Assembly (NCBI GenBank): GCA_023386345.1
Contig: JAEWJT010000016.1
Coordinates: 186,001-250,000, forward strand
Length of the DNA: 64,000 bases
DNA from: Bacillota bacterium
Lineage (GTDB): Bacteria > Bacillota > Clostridia > Tissierellales > Sedimentibacteraceae
Direction: 5' to 3'
This document shows positions 50,141 to 59,348 of the stretch, piece by piece. The notes beneath the pieces were generated by a model that worked only from the letters and a program-made list of their open reading frames with translations, was not told the origin of the DNA and did not search any database. The translations under genes were made by a program, and so were the position numbers. Every line of letters starts with the position of its first letter. Positions within the stretch are counted from its first letter, which is position 1.

Positions 50141-51640
50141 TTATATTTTTTCCTTTTTTAAAGCCTTAATTAATGAAGCACATGCAAATATCATTATAAA
50201 AATAAACGGGAATGCAGCTATAATTGAAATTGTTTGAAGAGGCTTTAATCCTCCAGCTATTAACAATCCAATCGCAAGCAATGATTGTACAACTCCCCAG
50301 ACTACTTTTTTATTGTTTGGAGGATTTAAGTCTCCTTCTGTAGAAAGCATCGATAAAACAAATGTACCTGAATTAGCTGATGTAACAAAGAAAGTACATA
50401 CTAATATCATTGATACTATTGATAATATTTTACCTAAAGGATAGTTTTGCATAATGATAAATAGAGCTGTCTCAGGTGAGGATACTATTTTACTCATAAC
50501 TTCTGCAGACAATGTTCCATCTATACCAAGCTTTATACCAAGACTTCCAAATATAGCAAACCATATTAATGAACCTATTGCTGGTGCTAAAACTACTCCA
50601 AGCACAAATTCCTTTATTGTTCTTCCTTTTGAAATTCTAGCTATAAATGCACCTACAAATGGAGCCCAAGCTATCCACCAAGACCAATAAAATACTCTCC
50701 AAGCATTTACCCAGCCATTATCTCCATAAGTGTTAGTAAATAAGCTATCGCTTAAAAAGTTTCCTATATACTGTCCCAGACCATTTACAAAGCTGTTTAT
50801 CATGCTTATATTAGGTCCTACAATTACAGCAACTACCATAAGTCCGAATGCTAAGTACAAGTTGACATCTGAAACTACTTTTATTCCTTTTTCAATTCCA
50901 GCAACAGCTGACCATATATAGATTACACTAAAAATAATAATTATTACTATTTGAATAAATAACGTTTCTGGTACTCCAAATAAATAGTTTATTCCATTAT
51001 TTATTTGTAAAACACCAAGTCCAAGAGATGTAGTTACACCTGCTACTGTAGCAAATATAGCCAATATATCTATCGTCTTTCCTATAGGGCCTTTTATTCC
51101 CTTTTCTCCGATTAACGGTTCGAAAATACTGCTGATAAGACCAGGTTTTCCTTTTCTAAATTGAAAATATGCCAAAGCTAGCCCTAAAATACAATAATTT
51201 GCCCATGGATGAATTCCCCAGTGCATGAATGACGTTTTCATAGCAAAGTCAGCAGCTTCTGGAGTTCCAGCTTCTACGCCTATTGGTGCAATAAAGTGAG
51301 ATAATGGCTCTGCCACTCCCCAAAATACAAGTCCTACACCCATGCCTGCTCCAAAAAGCATAGCAAACCACGATATGGTGTTATATTCAGGCTTAGAATC
51401 ATCTGCTCCTAATTTTATCTTCCCATATTTACTAAATGCAATAAATATGCAAAATCCAACAAACACAGTCATTGACAACAGATAGCTCCAACCAAATTTT
51501 TCTGTTAAAAAAGAAAATACTGAGTCAGAGAATACTATAAAGCTATCCTTAAAAAGAATTGACCAAACAGCTATTAATGCTGTAATAACTAATGAAATTA
51601 TATATACACTATTATTTTTCTTAGCTTTATTATTGTTCAA
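50141..51640 (-). CDS. BCCT-family glycine betaine transporter
   Basis: Secondary transporter for betaine or related trimethylammonium compounds, 499 residues with about 12 membrane segments. Family signatures are GAGMGVGLVFWGVAEP (sodium/substrate region) and WSWWIAWAPFVGAFIARISKG (aromatic betaine box). The Gly-rich GMGVGLVFWG matches Na+/betaine carriers of the BetP/OpuD type. It lies directly after grdH, so it most likely feeds the betaine reductase. TTTCCTCC on the plus strand gives GGAGGAAA before the ATG. Confidence 0.92.
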   Translation of the reverse strand: MNNNKAKKNNSVYIISLVITALIAVWSILFKDSFIVFSDSVFSFLTEKFGWSYLLSMTVFVGFCIFIAFSKYGKIKLGADDSKPEYNTISWFAMLFGAGMGVGLVFWGVAEPLSHFIAPIGVEAGTPEAADFAMKTSFMHWGIHPWANYCILGLALAYFQFRKGKPGLISSIFEPLIGEKGIKGPIGKTIDILAIFATVAGVTTSLGLGVLQINNGINYLFGVPETLFIQIVIIIIFSVIYIWSAVAGIEKGIKVVSDVNLYLAFGLMVVAVIVGPNISMINSFVNGLGQYIGNFLSDSLFTNTYGDNGWVNAWRVFYWSWWIAWAPFVGAFIARISKGRTIKEFVLGVVLAPAIGSLIWFAIFGSLGIKLGIDGTLSAEVMSKIVSSPETALFIIMQNYPLGKILSIVSMILVCTFFVTSANSGTFVLSMLSTEGDLNPPNNKKVVWGVVQSLLAIGLLIAGGLKPLQTISIIAAFPFIFIMIFACASLIKALKKEKI

Positions 51641-51669
51641 AAGTTTTTCCTCCTTTAGAATACTGGTGA

Positions 51670-51726
51670 GGCTGTTGAATTTTTAATTATGTCCAATATA
51701 CATAAAATATATTCATTACAACAGCC
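51670..51726 (-). other. Hairpin between grdH and BCCT gene
   Basis: GGCTGTTG and CAACAGCC (8 bp) enclose a 41-nt AT-rich loop in the 107-bp gap between grdH and the transporter gene. It may set relative expression or be an mRNA processing site. Confidence 0.45.
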
Positions 51727-51747
51727 ACCAACAGGTAGATTAAATTT

Positions 51748-53058
51748 TTAAATCTTTACTTTAAACACTGTTTGCTCATCTATATCAGTAGCTAATGCCT
51801 CTAGTGCAACTCCTACTCTGTGATATCTAAGCTTCCATTGTTCTTCCTTTGTAGTATTAGGGTCTCCTAAAGGATAAGGTATTGATATAGTAGGAACTAT
51901 TCTATTAGATCCAACTGTTGTTGCAACCGGAATTAAGTTACACATTTGAACTATAGGGAATCCTGCTCTTTCAAATTCTTTTACCATCGTTGCGCCGCAA
52001 CGTGTGCAGGTGCCTCAGGTCGATACCATTATAATTGCATCAACATTGTCCTTTTGAAGATATGGAATTATCTCTTTTGCCATTCTTTGAGCTTCTGCCT
52101 GTGTAGTTCCTGTTCCTACTGTAGTGTAAAAATAATTATGCAAAGAGCCAAATTTTCCTTCTTTTTCGTATGCTCTCAAAGCATCTATAGGTGTGATAAC
52201 GTCTGGGTCAGCATCGGCTGCCGCAGGGTCAAATCCAGCGTGGATTGTCTTGAATTCTCCGCCCTCTAAACCATTTTTATTAATAATATCATATCTTCCC
52301 CATCTTGTAGCTGAAGCTGATTGTATTTTGTCAGGGTTATCAACTGGTACTATTCCGCCTGTATTTACTAAAGCTATTCTTGCTTTTGATAAGTCCTTTA
52401 TAGCAGGAGCTATAGGTACTCTGTCTAATTTTGGTATTGGCAATTCAGACACATATTCTTTACCATTGATTTTCTTTAGGAACATATCCACAACTCTATC
52501 AGCCGCAGAAATATTGCTCTCTAGCCAAATCTGATGTCTTATTCCTCTTTCATAATATCCTTCTGCTTGAGGTCCTAAAATCTCTTTACCGTTAAGGATT
52601 TTATTCGCAAGCTTTGATAATACTCCTATATCATTTTTCATTTTAGCTGCGCTATTTCCGCCAACCATGATGTACATATCCTTTTTGAACATTTCAACTC
52701 CGGGATTTTCCACGTGCATTGAAGTTATAACAGGTATGTTGAACTCTTTTTTTACAGCCTTACATATATGCCCACAAGCTACACCGTATCTTCCTGCTTG
52801 GAAAGCAGGTCCAGCTACAAATATATCAAATTCAATATTTTTTAATTCTTTAATTATTGTATCTATCGCTTCTTCTGTATTTGAACCCATAAAGTTATCT
52901 CCACATATTATTGTGTGTGTAACTGTTGCATCTAATACGCTATCTAACTGCATTGCAGGTCCTACCAATTTATCTACTATTATAGGTGCAAAATCAGCTT
53001 TATCCTCTCCGCCTATCTGTCCGAAGAATTGATTTAAGTACATTACTGCCTTTTTCAT
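51748..53058 (-). CDS. grdH: Betaine reductase selenoprotein B subunit, one gene read through UGA
   Basis: Substrate-specific selenoprotein subunit (GrdB/F/H family) that with protein A and C of the complex reduces betaine to trimethylamine and acetyl phosphate. The 436-residue frame contains an in-frame TGA at 52015-52017, codon 348, in the context VSTUGTCTRCGATMVKEF. The protein continues without shift to the stop near 51748. GrdB-family selenocysteine lies at residue 348-350 in known members. Motifs MKKAVMYLNQFFGQIGGED and GGIVPVDNPD are family-typical. A hairpin follows the UGA. Read as two genes it would be wrongly split. The neighbouring BCCT carrier makes betaine, rather than glycine or sarcosine, the likeliest substrate. 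Confidence 0.93.
51988..52017 (-). promoter_or_regulatory. Selenocysteine UGA and candidate SECIS hairpin
   Basis: On the minus strand TGA (52015-52017) is followed after 12 nt by CGTTGC-GGC-GCAACG (51988-52002), a perfect 6-bp stem with a 3-nt loop inside the coding sequence. Bacterial SECIS elements are stem-loops just 3' of the UGA. Selenocysteine incorporation also needs SelB and tRNA-Sec, which are not in this window. Confidence 0.85.
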
Positions 53059-53132
53059 TGTTCCTCCTTACGCCGTTTTGCGGCTTAATTAAATATAAAA
53101 TGAATAGTGATTTTTCTCACTCTTTTCTCATC

Positions 53133-54458
53133 CTAAAATTCTTTCATTGTTTTAGTTGACCAGCCTATAACTTGGTCACCACAGAACATTGCATTGTTTT
53201 CCATTATTATCGAGCCATCTGGTCTGACTGATGGTCCTAATATCTCATCATCAGCCCATCCCCCTGATAATCCGTCTCTTGCTAAGGCTTCTAACTCGCC
53301 TAAAACAACAGGCATAGGAGGTAATTCTACCAATTCAGATACATTTCCACATGAAACGATTGCATTTAATTTTTCGTCTAAAGAAACTAATGGCTGTGAC
53401 TGACCATCTCTTCCAGTACATTCATTTGTTATACCTACAGTTTTAACTCCTGCATCCTCTAATGCTACGATGCACGCAACAAAGTCTGCATCTGGATTTC
53501 CATATCCTTCTTCAGCAACTATTGCACCATCAGCTCCTAAGCTTTTTGCTATTTGTGCTACATACATTGCCGACCTTTGCTTTTGCTCTAATGCAACATT
53601 TAGATTTGACATTATAACTCCTAAGAAATTAAGAGTTTTTCCATGCTCTGAATATAATTTTTTAATTACAGGTGCATTTTGGAAATCGTATGTCGACCAT
53701 TTAGACGAGCAAGGCATAAAGCTTCCTGATACAACAGCTCCATCTAATATTTCATTAGGGTGCATTAATGTAGGAACCATATGGTTTGCATCCCATCCGT
53801 ATACTAAGTCATTATATCCCATTTCTTCCATTTGAGATTGAGGTTGCATTACATATACTACAGATGGCAACTTGTTGGTCGATTCATCTCTTTTAGTTAT
53901 AGGATCAAGCTTAAATGTTTCTACATCTTCAGGAACAAGATTTTTAACACAGCCTCCAATATATTCTGCAAATTTATGTCCAGCTATTCTTAATGCTTTG
54001 TTTTTCTTTTGCTGTTCTCTTTTTTCAAAGTCTTCATCTGTATCTGCAACTATAACAATATTTTTTAATTGTGAGTAATATGTGTATTTAGCACCTTCAC
54101 CGCCCATATCTATTAGACCATCTTGGAAGCCGCCCCAATGCTTACCTACAACTAAAATACTGCACTCCTTAAGTGCGTGTGTTATTCCGTCACCTGCTTG
54201 TCTTAATTCTCCCGTATATCCAGGGAACAAGGCATCTCCATTTAATTTTACTCTTGGTTCAATAGCCTCTTTTACCGGGCAGAGTCTTACCATATCGCCA
54301 GGCTTTACTATGTGCAATTCAGCTTCTGTGATATGCTCATCTTCTTTGATAAATGACAAGGCCTCCTGCTTATTAACAGTTAAAATACCATTTTCATAAG
54401 ATGTCTTTTCGCCGAATACTATATCCTTGACATGAAAATTACCGATTTTTAATTCCAT
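53133..54458 (-). CDS. grdI: Betaine reductase substrate-binding proprotein (GrdE/G/I family)
   Basis: Precursor of the two smaller subunits of protein B, cleaved at a cysteine to form a pyruvoyl group that binds the substrate amine. The 441 residues resemble GrdE/GrdI: MELKIGNFHVKDIVFG, GDALFPGYTGELRQAGDG, VVGKHWGGFQDGLIDMGGEG, GSFMPCSSKWSTYDFQ and ITNECTGRDGQSQPLVSLDEKL. Cys250 (SFMPCSSKW) is the position corresponding to the cleavage cysteine of GrdE (Cys242). GAGAGGAGAAAAGAA precedes the ATG. It is first in grdI-grdH-BCCT. Confidence 0.92.
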   Translation of the reverse strand: MELKIGNFHVKDIVFGEKTSYENGILTVNKQEALSFIKEDEHITEAELHIVKPGDMVRLCPVKEAIEPRVKLNGDALFPGYTGELRQAGDGITHALKECSILVVGKHWGGFQDGLIDMGGEGAKYTYYSQLKNIVIVADTDEDFEKREQQKKNKALRIAGHKFAEYIGGCVKNLVPEDVETFKLDPITKRDESTNKLPSVVYVMQPQSQMEEMGYNDLVYGWDANHMVPTLMHPNEILDGAVVSGSFMPCSSKWSTYDFQNAPVIKKLYSEHGKTLNFLGVIMSNLNVALEQKQRSAMYVAQIAKSLGADGAIVAEEGYGNPDADFVACIVALEDAGVKTVGITNECTGRDGQSQPLVSLDEKLNAIVSCGNVSELVELPPMPVVLGELEALARDGLSGGWADDEILGPSVRPDGSIIMENNAMFCGDQVIGWSTKTMKEF

Positions 54459-54508
54459 TTCTTTTCTCCTCTCATAAAATAGAAAATCAATATAAAAAAC
54501 AGTTATAT

Positions 54509-54564
54509 AAAGCGCGCACTTTCTAACTTTATTTCATTATATATTTTTGAAAAGATTTTGTCAA
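54509..54564 (-). promoter_or_regulatory. grdI promoter with GC-rich palindrome
   Basis: On the minus strand a consensus promoter TTGACA (54559-54564), 17-bp spacer, TATAAT (54536-54541) drives the betaine operon. Near the expected start site lies AAAGCGCGCACTTT (54509-54522), an imperfect 14-bp palindrome and the only GC-rich patch of the AT-rich region. It is a candidate operator for the divergent TetR regulator. Confidence 0.75.
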
Positions 54565-54640
54565 TCATATTTATGAAATAATCTTGATTATTTTTAATAC
54601 AATGATTATTGGTGTTGACTAAATTAAAAAAGAAGTTATC

Positions 54641-54667
54641 AAGCACACTTACTATATAATTGTGCTT
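54641..54667 (+). promoter_or_regulatory. Palindrome over possible tetR promoter
   Basis: AAGCACA (54641-54647) and TGTGCTT (54661-54667) flank TATATAAT. Seven-base arms around a -10-like sequence suggest an operator for autoregulation of tetR. The rest of the divergent gap holds no other clear structure. Confidence 0.5.
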
Positions 54668-54784
54668 ATTTTATATCTGTCAATTAATATAGTATTGATT
54701 TTTTAATATATCTGTGTTAGTATTTTATTGTATATTAATATTTATAATGAACTTGAAAAATATAACTAGGTGTGTGGATATAAA

Positions 54785-55459
54785 ATGGAGAATTCAAATA
54801 AAGCTATTCAAAAGAAAAGAATGATGTCGTATTTTATAGAGGCGACAAACGAAATTATTGATAAAGAAGGTTTAGACAACTTAACTATAAGAAAAGTAGC
54901 AGATAAGGCTGGCTACAATAGTGCTACCTTGTATAACTATTTTAAAAACTTAAAACATTTGATATTTTTTTCTTCGATAAGATATCTTTCTAGTTATGCT
55001 AAGGAGCTACCCGAATATCTAGCTAGGGCTACAAGCCCTATTGATTCTTGTCTAAAGGTATGGGAATGTTTTGCAAAGCATTCATATAACAATCCTAGAG
55101 TTTATCAATTAATTTTCTTTGGAGGTTTCTCGTCAGATACTGTAAATAACAGTATTAAAACATACTACGAAATTTTCCCTGAGAAGATAAGCGAAGGCGT
55201 CAAAGAGTACATGCCTATGCTTATGGAGGATAACCTATACAAAAGAGATTATATTCTTCTTAAAAAAGCGTTAAAAGATACAGATATAAGTGATGAAGAT
55301 ATAAGAAATATCAATGAAATGAACATATTAATCTATCGTGGAATGATGGCAGACATAGAAACGAATTATTTTAACTTATCAATAGATGATGCAGTTTCTA
55401 AGACTCTTAAATATGTCAAGAAAGTTTTTAAAGCTTATGGGATAGAGTCAGACAATTAA
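54785..55459 (+). CDS. TetR-family regulator divergent from betaine operon
   Basis: A 224-residue TetR-type regulator. The start is taken at ATG 54785, since a GTG at 54770 overlaps the probable ribosome binding site. The DNA-binding domain reads LTIRKVADKAGYNSATLYNYFKNLKHLIFF, and the ligand domain is helical (HSYNNPRVYQLIFFGGF). The divergent position opposite grdI makes it the likely regulator of the betaine reductase operon, perhaps sensing betaine or a product. This is inference from position only. Confidence 0.85.
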   Translation: MENSNKAIQKKRMMSYFIEATNEIIDKEGLDNLTIRKVADKAGYNSATLYNYFKNLKHLIFFSSIRYLSSYAKELPEYLARATSPIDSCLKVWECFAKHSYNNPRVYQLIFFGGFSSDTVNNSIKTYYEIFPEKISEGVKEYMPMLMEDNLYKRDYILLKKALKDTDISDEDIRNINEMNILIYRGMMADIETNYFNLSIDDAVSKTLKYVKKVFKAYGIESDN

Positions 55460-55472
55460 TATAAATTCTGTT

Positions 55473-55533
55473 AAAAAAATCTATAAATGTTATTATATTA
55501 TTAATAATAATTGAAACATTTATAGATTTTTTT
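55473..55533 (+). terminator. Terminator after tetR
   Basis: AAAAAAATCTATAAATGTT pairs with AACATTTATAGATTTTTTT, a perfect 19-bp stem with a T-run. The rest of the 306-bp gap to the next gene (55534-55765) is AT-rich with no recognised signal. Confidence 0.85.
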
Positions 55534-55765
55534 CGTCTAATAATAAGTATGGATTAAGAGATATTGGAAAATTTATCCTTAATATTCAGTTAAAGCAGCT
55601 ATCGTAGTTTTATTGGTAAATCAGTTTTCTGTTTAGTTTACTTATGGGATTTTCATTAGAAGTAAAAGGTATAAATGTTATTATATTGTCATATTATATC
55701 TTGTTAAAATGAAGTATAATACATATGTAAACTAAGATTTATATTTAAGGAAGGTTAATAAACTA

Positions 55766-56476
55766 ATGAAACAAATACTAGGAGCATTACGAAGAGCAGT
55801 GACAGATTTTGATATGATACAGGATGGCGATAAAATCGTTGTTGGGATATCTGGTGGAAAGGATAGTATGACTTTATTGTATGCCTTGAAGCTTTTCCAG
55901 AGATTTAGCCCTGCAAAATTTGATTTATGTGCTGTAAGCATAGATATGGGATTTGAAAATTTTGATTTAAGTCCAGTATACGAATTTTGTGAGAAAATAG
56001 ATGTACCATATAAGGTTATAAAGACTGATATTGCTAAAATTGTATTCGATATAAGAAAAGAATCCAATCCATGTGCTTTGTGTGCTAATATGAGAAGAGG
56101 AGCTTTACACAACACTGTTAATGAACTTGGATTTAATAAAATAGCACTTGGACATCATGCAGATGATGCTATAGAGACAATGTTTTTAAGCATGCTTTAT
56201 GAGGCTAGAATAAAGACATTTAAGCCAGTTACATATTTAGATCGCAAGGATATTTTTAACATACGTCCTCTAATCTATGCAAAAGAAAAGCAGGTTATAG
56301 CTGCTGTCAAAAAGCATGATATACCTGTTGTAAAAAGCCCATGTCCTATGGACAAAAATACAAAGCGTGAGGAGGTTAAACAAATATTAAATGAAATTTG
56401 TAAAACTATCCCAGAGGCTAGGGATAGGGTATTAAAGGCTATTAATAACAAAGACAATTTCGAACTATGGTGGTAA
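55766..56476 (+). CDS. TtcA-like tRNA 2-thiocytidine synthetase / PP-loop ATPase
   Basis: A PP-loop ATPase that probably thiolates a tRNA base in the TtcA/TilS group. The 236 residues show the PP-loop GISGGKDSMTLLYAL, the CxxC of an Fe-S cluster (NPCALCANMRRGAL), KIALGHHADDAIETMF and a third cysteine in KSPCPMDKNTKREE. This matches the TtcA layout of a CxxC plus a later Cys. The gene is monocistronic, with a pair of hairpins right after its stop codon. Confidence 0.85.
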   Translation: MKQILGALRRAVTDFDMIQDGDKIVVGISGGKDSMTLLYALKLFQRFSPAKFDLCAVSIDMGFENFDLSPVYEFCEKIDVPYKVIKTDIAKIVFDIRKESNPCALCANMRRGALHNTVNELGFNKIALGHHADDAIETMFLSMLYEARIKTFKPVTYLDRKDIFNIRPLIYAKEKQVIAAVKKHDIPVVKSPCPMDKNTKREEVKQILNEICKTIPEARDRVLKAINNKDNFELWW

Positions 56477-56557
56477 ATGTATATAGTTATTGTGAAATTG
56501 TCTCCGGACAACTTCGAACTATGGTGGTAAATATACATAGTTAATCATGAAATCGTC
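56453..56557 (+). repeat. Tandem duplicated hairpins at the ttcA-like gene 3' end
   Basis: Unit 1 (56453-56502) pairs GACAATTTC with GAAATTGTC, with an inner AACTAT/ATAGTT pair. Unit 2 (56507-56557) repeats CTTCGAACTATGGTGGTAAA with a few changes, and its outer stem has two mismatches. The period is 54 bp. The first copy contains the gene's last codons and stop. Confidence 0.85.
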
Positions 56558-56616
56558 TCTTGGATAATTTTAAATTGTGCTAGGAAACGACAACAAAGAA
56601 AGGAATGATAGATAAA

Positions 56617-59232
56617 ATGAAACTTAAAAGAGTATTAGCAACTGCACTTATATCTTCAATGGTACTCAGCTCTACAGCATATGCAGTAGAATACAGTCCT
56701 ATCTATGATTTATCAAACAAAGTTAAAATGTCAAGTGGTATTTCATACGAGGGGATAAGAAGATTGACTACGCTCGGATGGATGAATATAAATGTTGTAA
56801 GAGCGAACTTGAAAGACGGATATACTAAAACTAAACCATTGTATAATATCAATGGAACATCAAAGGGAAAATCATTATCATCAATGATGAAAGATTTGGG
56901 AGCTGTTGCAGGAATTAATGGAGATTTTTTTGTTATGCAAAACCCAACTCAACCCTATGGACCAATAATTTCTGATGGTGAAGTCATAGGTTCTCCGCTG
57001 TATGCCTACGAAAAATTTCCTACAATTTCCCTCGATAAAAACGGAGGAGTAGATATTTCTGTTTGGAATCCCTATATAACTGTAAAAAGCTCTTCAGGAG
57101 CATTTGCAAATATTTTATATATAAATAAAGGAATTTCTGTAAAATATGGTGCTGTTATATTAAATAAATATTACGGAGAAAAATCTGTTGGAAAAACGAA
57201 TGGTCAAAATATTGTGGAAATTGTAGTACAAGATAATGTAGTAACTGAAATTAGAGAAAACATGGAAGCAACTACAATTCCAAAGAATGGATACATAATT
57301 TCATGTGCATCAGCCAATAAGGATGATATTAAAAATGCTTTTAAAGTTGGAGAATATCTTGAATTAAACTTTAAATTCGATTTTGATATCAATAATTTAC
57401 AATGGGCTGTAGGTGGAGTAAATCACCTTGTAAAAGATGGAGTAATCAATAAAATTAATGATGGCGTGCTTGGAAAACATCCAAGAACAGCAGTTGGCTT
57501 CACTAAGGATAATGAAGAGATAATATTTGTAACTATAGATGGAAGAAATAAAAATTATGTTGGAGTAACTCAAGAAGAGCTTGCAAAAATAATGATTGAC
57601 CTCGGTGCTTATAATGTTATAAACCTAGATGGTGGTGGTTCAACCACTATGGGGATGGATTTTCTAAAAAATGGAAATATTGAGGTTGTAAATTTTCCGT
57701 CTGATGGACGAGAAAGAAATATAGCATCTGGTTTAGGAATATTTGATACAGCTCCTGAGAATGATGTTTTAGATAGTATAGAATTAAAACCTGAACATGA
57801 TAAGATTTTTAAAAACACCGGTATTGCTTTAAATGTCAAAGGCTTTAACAAGTATTATGCAGGAGTAGATATATCTGATAAAACTATAGAATATATATTT
57901 GACAAAGAAAAGGGAATAATACAAGACAACGAATTTATAGCCTTTGCTCCAGGTGTTACAGAGATTACAGCTAAGATAGGAGATATAACATCAACTACCA
58001 AAATTACTGTACTCGATGAGCCTGTGACACTAAGCTTTGAACAGGATACATTATTGTTAGAAGCAGGAGAAAAATATGAGTTTAAAAATATTGTTGGAGT
58101 TGATAAAAACGGGGATTCAGCATATATCTCTGCTAATAATTTGAAATGGAACTATAGAAATTCTGTAGGAAAAGTTGAAGATGGCATATTCACAGCTAAT
58201 GATGTAACTAATACAGGGGCTATAACAGCCACCTGCGGAAATGCTGTAAAGCATATAATAGTAAAAGTAGGGTATAGAGCTCAAACTATTTTTAGCTTTG
58301 AGAATGAAGATTTAAGTAAGCTTCGTTTTTCTACATACCCTGAAAATTCAAAGGGTGGAATTGAACTATCAGATAGTGTATATAAGGAAAAAAATTCTTC
58401 AATCAAATTATCCTATGATTTTACTAATATGACTGATCAAAGCATTAGTTTTGTAAATTTTGATAAGAATTCGCCAGGGCTTGTAATAAAGGATAAGCCA
58501 AAGGCTATAGGAATGTGGGTTTATGGAGATAATAGCACGCATTGGTTAAGAACAAGAATTCAAGATTCAACAGGTAAGTTACACAAAATTGATTTTGCTG
58601 AAGAAGTAGATTGGGAAGGCTGGAAATGGGTAGTTGCTAAGCTTCCTGAAGATATCGCTTATCCTGTTACTGTTAAAAATGTTTATATAGCAGAAATAAA
58701 TGAAACTAAAAAAGATACAGGAGCTATATATATTGACAGCTTAAGAGCCTTGTATGAGCCGGTTGATAAAGATTTGAAATTGAAACAAGAGTCTATTTTT
58801 AATGATGAATTGAAAATAAGTAAAGCTACCGATGATTATGCTCATAAAGTGAGTATAGCTAATGGAGAATTGAACATTGAAAGCAAGGATAAGATAAAAG
58901 TAGATGCACCGATAGCTTTATACATTGACATAAGAAATGAAAGTATAAATTATGAAAATATTAAGCTTTGGGAAAGAATAAAGGCTTTAAACACTTATGA
59001 GAATAAAAATATTGTAATATTTTCAAATCGAGATATAAATAGTATTGCTGACGAGAGAGAAAAGGAAGTAATAAAAATTATATTAGAGCAAGCAGCTTTA
59101 AAAAATAAGGTCTTTGTAGTAAATAAAGATGCAGAAGAACGCACTGTTGTTATTAATGGCGTAAGATATATTCAATATGACGATTCCTTTGAGCTTTATG
59201 TAAACAAAGATGGAGTGTTATATAAAAATTAA
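56617..59232 (+). CDS. Secreted phosphodiester glycosidase-family protein
   Basis: Large exported protein, 871 residues from ATG 56617 (MKLKRVLATALISSMVLSS signal peptide, ending after AYA). An in-frame ATG at 56605 has its ribosome binding site too close. Residues about 60-375 are a phosphodiester glycosidase (NAGPA/DUF2233) domain: GINGDFFVM, HPRTAVGFTKDNEEIIFVTID, VINLDGGGSTTMGM. Beta-sandwich regions follow (VTLSFEQDTLLLEAGEKYEF, then a carbohydrate-binding-like domain near 560-720). The last 150 residues are unassigned. Likely acts on wall teichoic acid or other exopolysaccharide. No anchor motif seen. Confidence 0.82.
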   Translation: MKLKRVLATALISSMVLSSTAYAVEYSPIYDLSNKVKMSSGISYEGIRRLTTLGWMNINVVRANLKDGYTKTKPLYNINGTSKGKSLSSMMKDLGAVAGINGDFFVMQNPTQPYGPIISDGEVIGSPLYAYEKFPTISLDKNGGVDISVWNPYITVKSSSGAFANILYINKGISVKYGAVILNKYYGEKSVGKTNGQNIVEIVVQDNVVTEIRENMEATTIPKNGYIISCASANKDDIKNAFKVGEYLELNFKFDFDINNLQWAVGGVNHLVKDGVINKINDGVLGKHPRTAVGFTKDNEEIIFVTIDGRNKNYVGVTQEELAKIMIDLGAYNVINLDGGGSTTMGMDFLKNGNIEVVNFPSDGRERNIASGLGIFDTAPENDVLDSIELKPEHDKIFKNTGIALNVKGFNKYYAGVDISDKTIEYIFDKEKGIIQDNEFIAFAPGVTEITAKIGDITSTTKITVLDEPVTLSFEQDTLLLEAGEKYEFKNIVGVDKNGDSAYISANNLKWNYRNSVGKVEDGIFTANDVTNTGAITATCGNAVKHIIVKVGYRAQTIFSFENEDLSKLRFSTYPENSKGGIELSDSVYKEKNSSIKLSYDFTNMTDQSISFVNFDKNSPGLVIKDKPKAIGMWVYGDNSTHWLRTRIQDSTGKLHKIDFAEEVDWEGWKWVVAKLPEDIAYPVTVKNVYIAEINETKKDTGAIYIDSLRALYEPVDKDLKLKQESIFNDELKISKATDDYAHKVSIANGELNIESKDKIKVDAPIALYIDIRNESINYENIKLWERIKALNTYENKNIVIFSNRDINSIADEREKEVIKIILEQAALKNKVFVVNKDAEERTVVINGVRYIQYDDSFELYVNKDGVLYKN

Positions 59233-59296
59233 TAAAAACTATAATAAAAAAGGCAGGAGATAATTGGGGTACTCCCATAAGAATGTTTCTAATTTT

Positions 59297-59335
59297 GAGA
59301 AAAGCCGTAGGATTTTAAGTCCTACGGCTTTTCTC
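59297..59335 (+). terminator. Strong hairpin after glycosidase-family gene
   Basis: GAGAAAAGCCGTAGGA pairs with TCCTACGGCTTTTCTC (16 bp). The T-run is interrupted by C, but the stem is strong enough to terminate. A second hairpin, GCAGAACCGG with CCGGTTCTGC (59391-59422), follows. Confidence 0.75.
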
Positions 59336-59348
59336 TTTCCCTCCTTTT

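Noticed and set aside
52015..53058. A separate 347-residue protein ending at TGA plus a second short gene at 51748-51987
   Set aside because: Both pieces are in one frame across the TGA, join to a standard-length GrdB-family protein, and have a hairpin just after the TGA. Reading them as one selenoprotein is far better supported.
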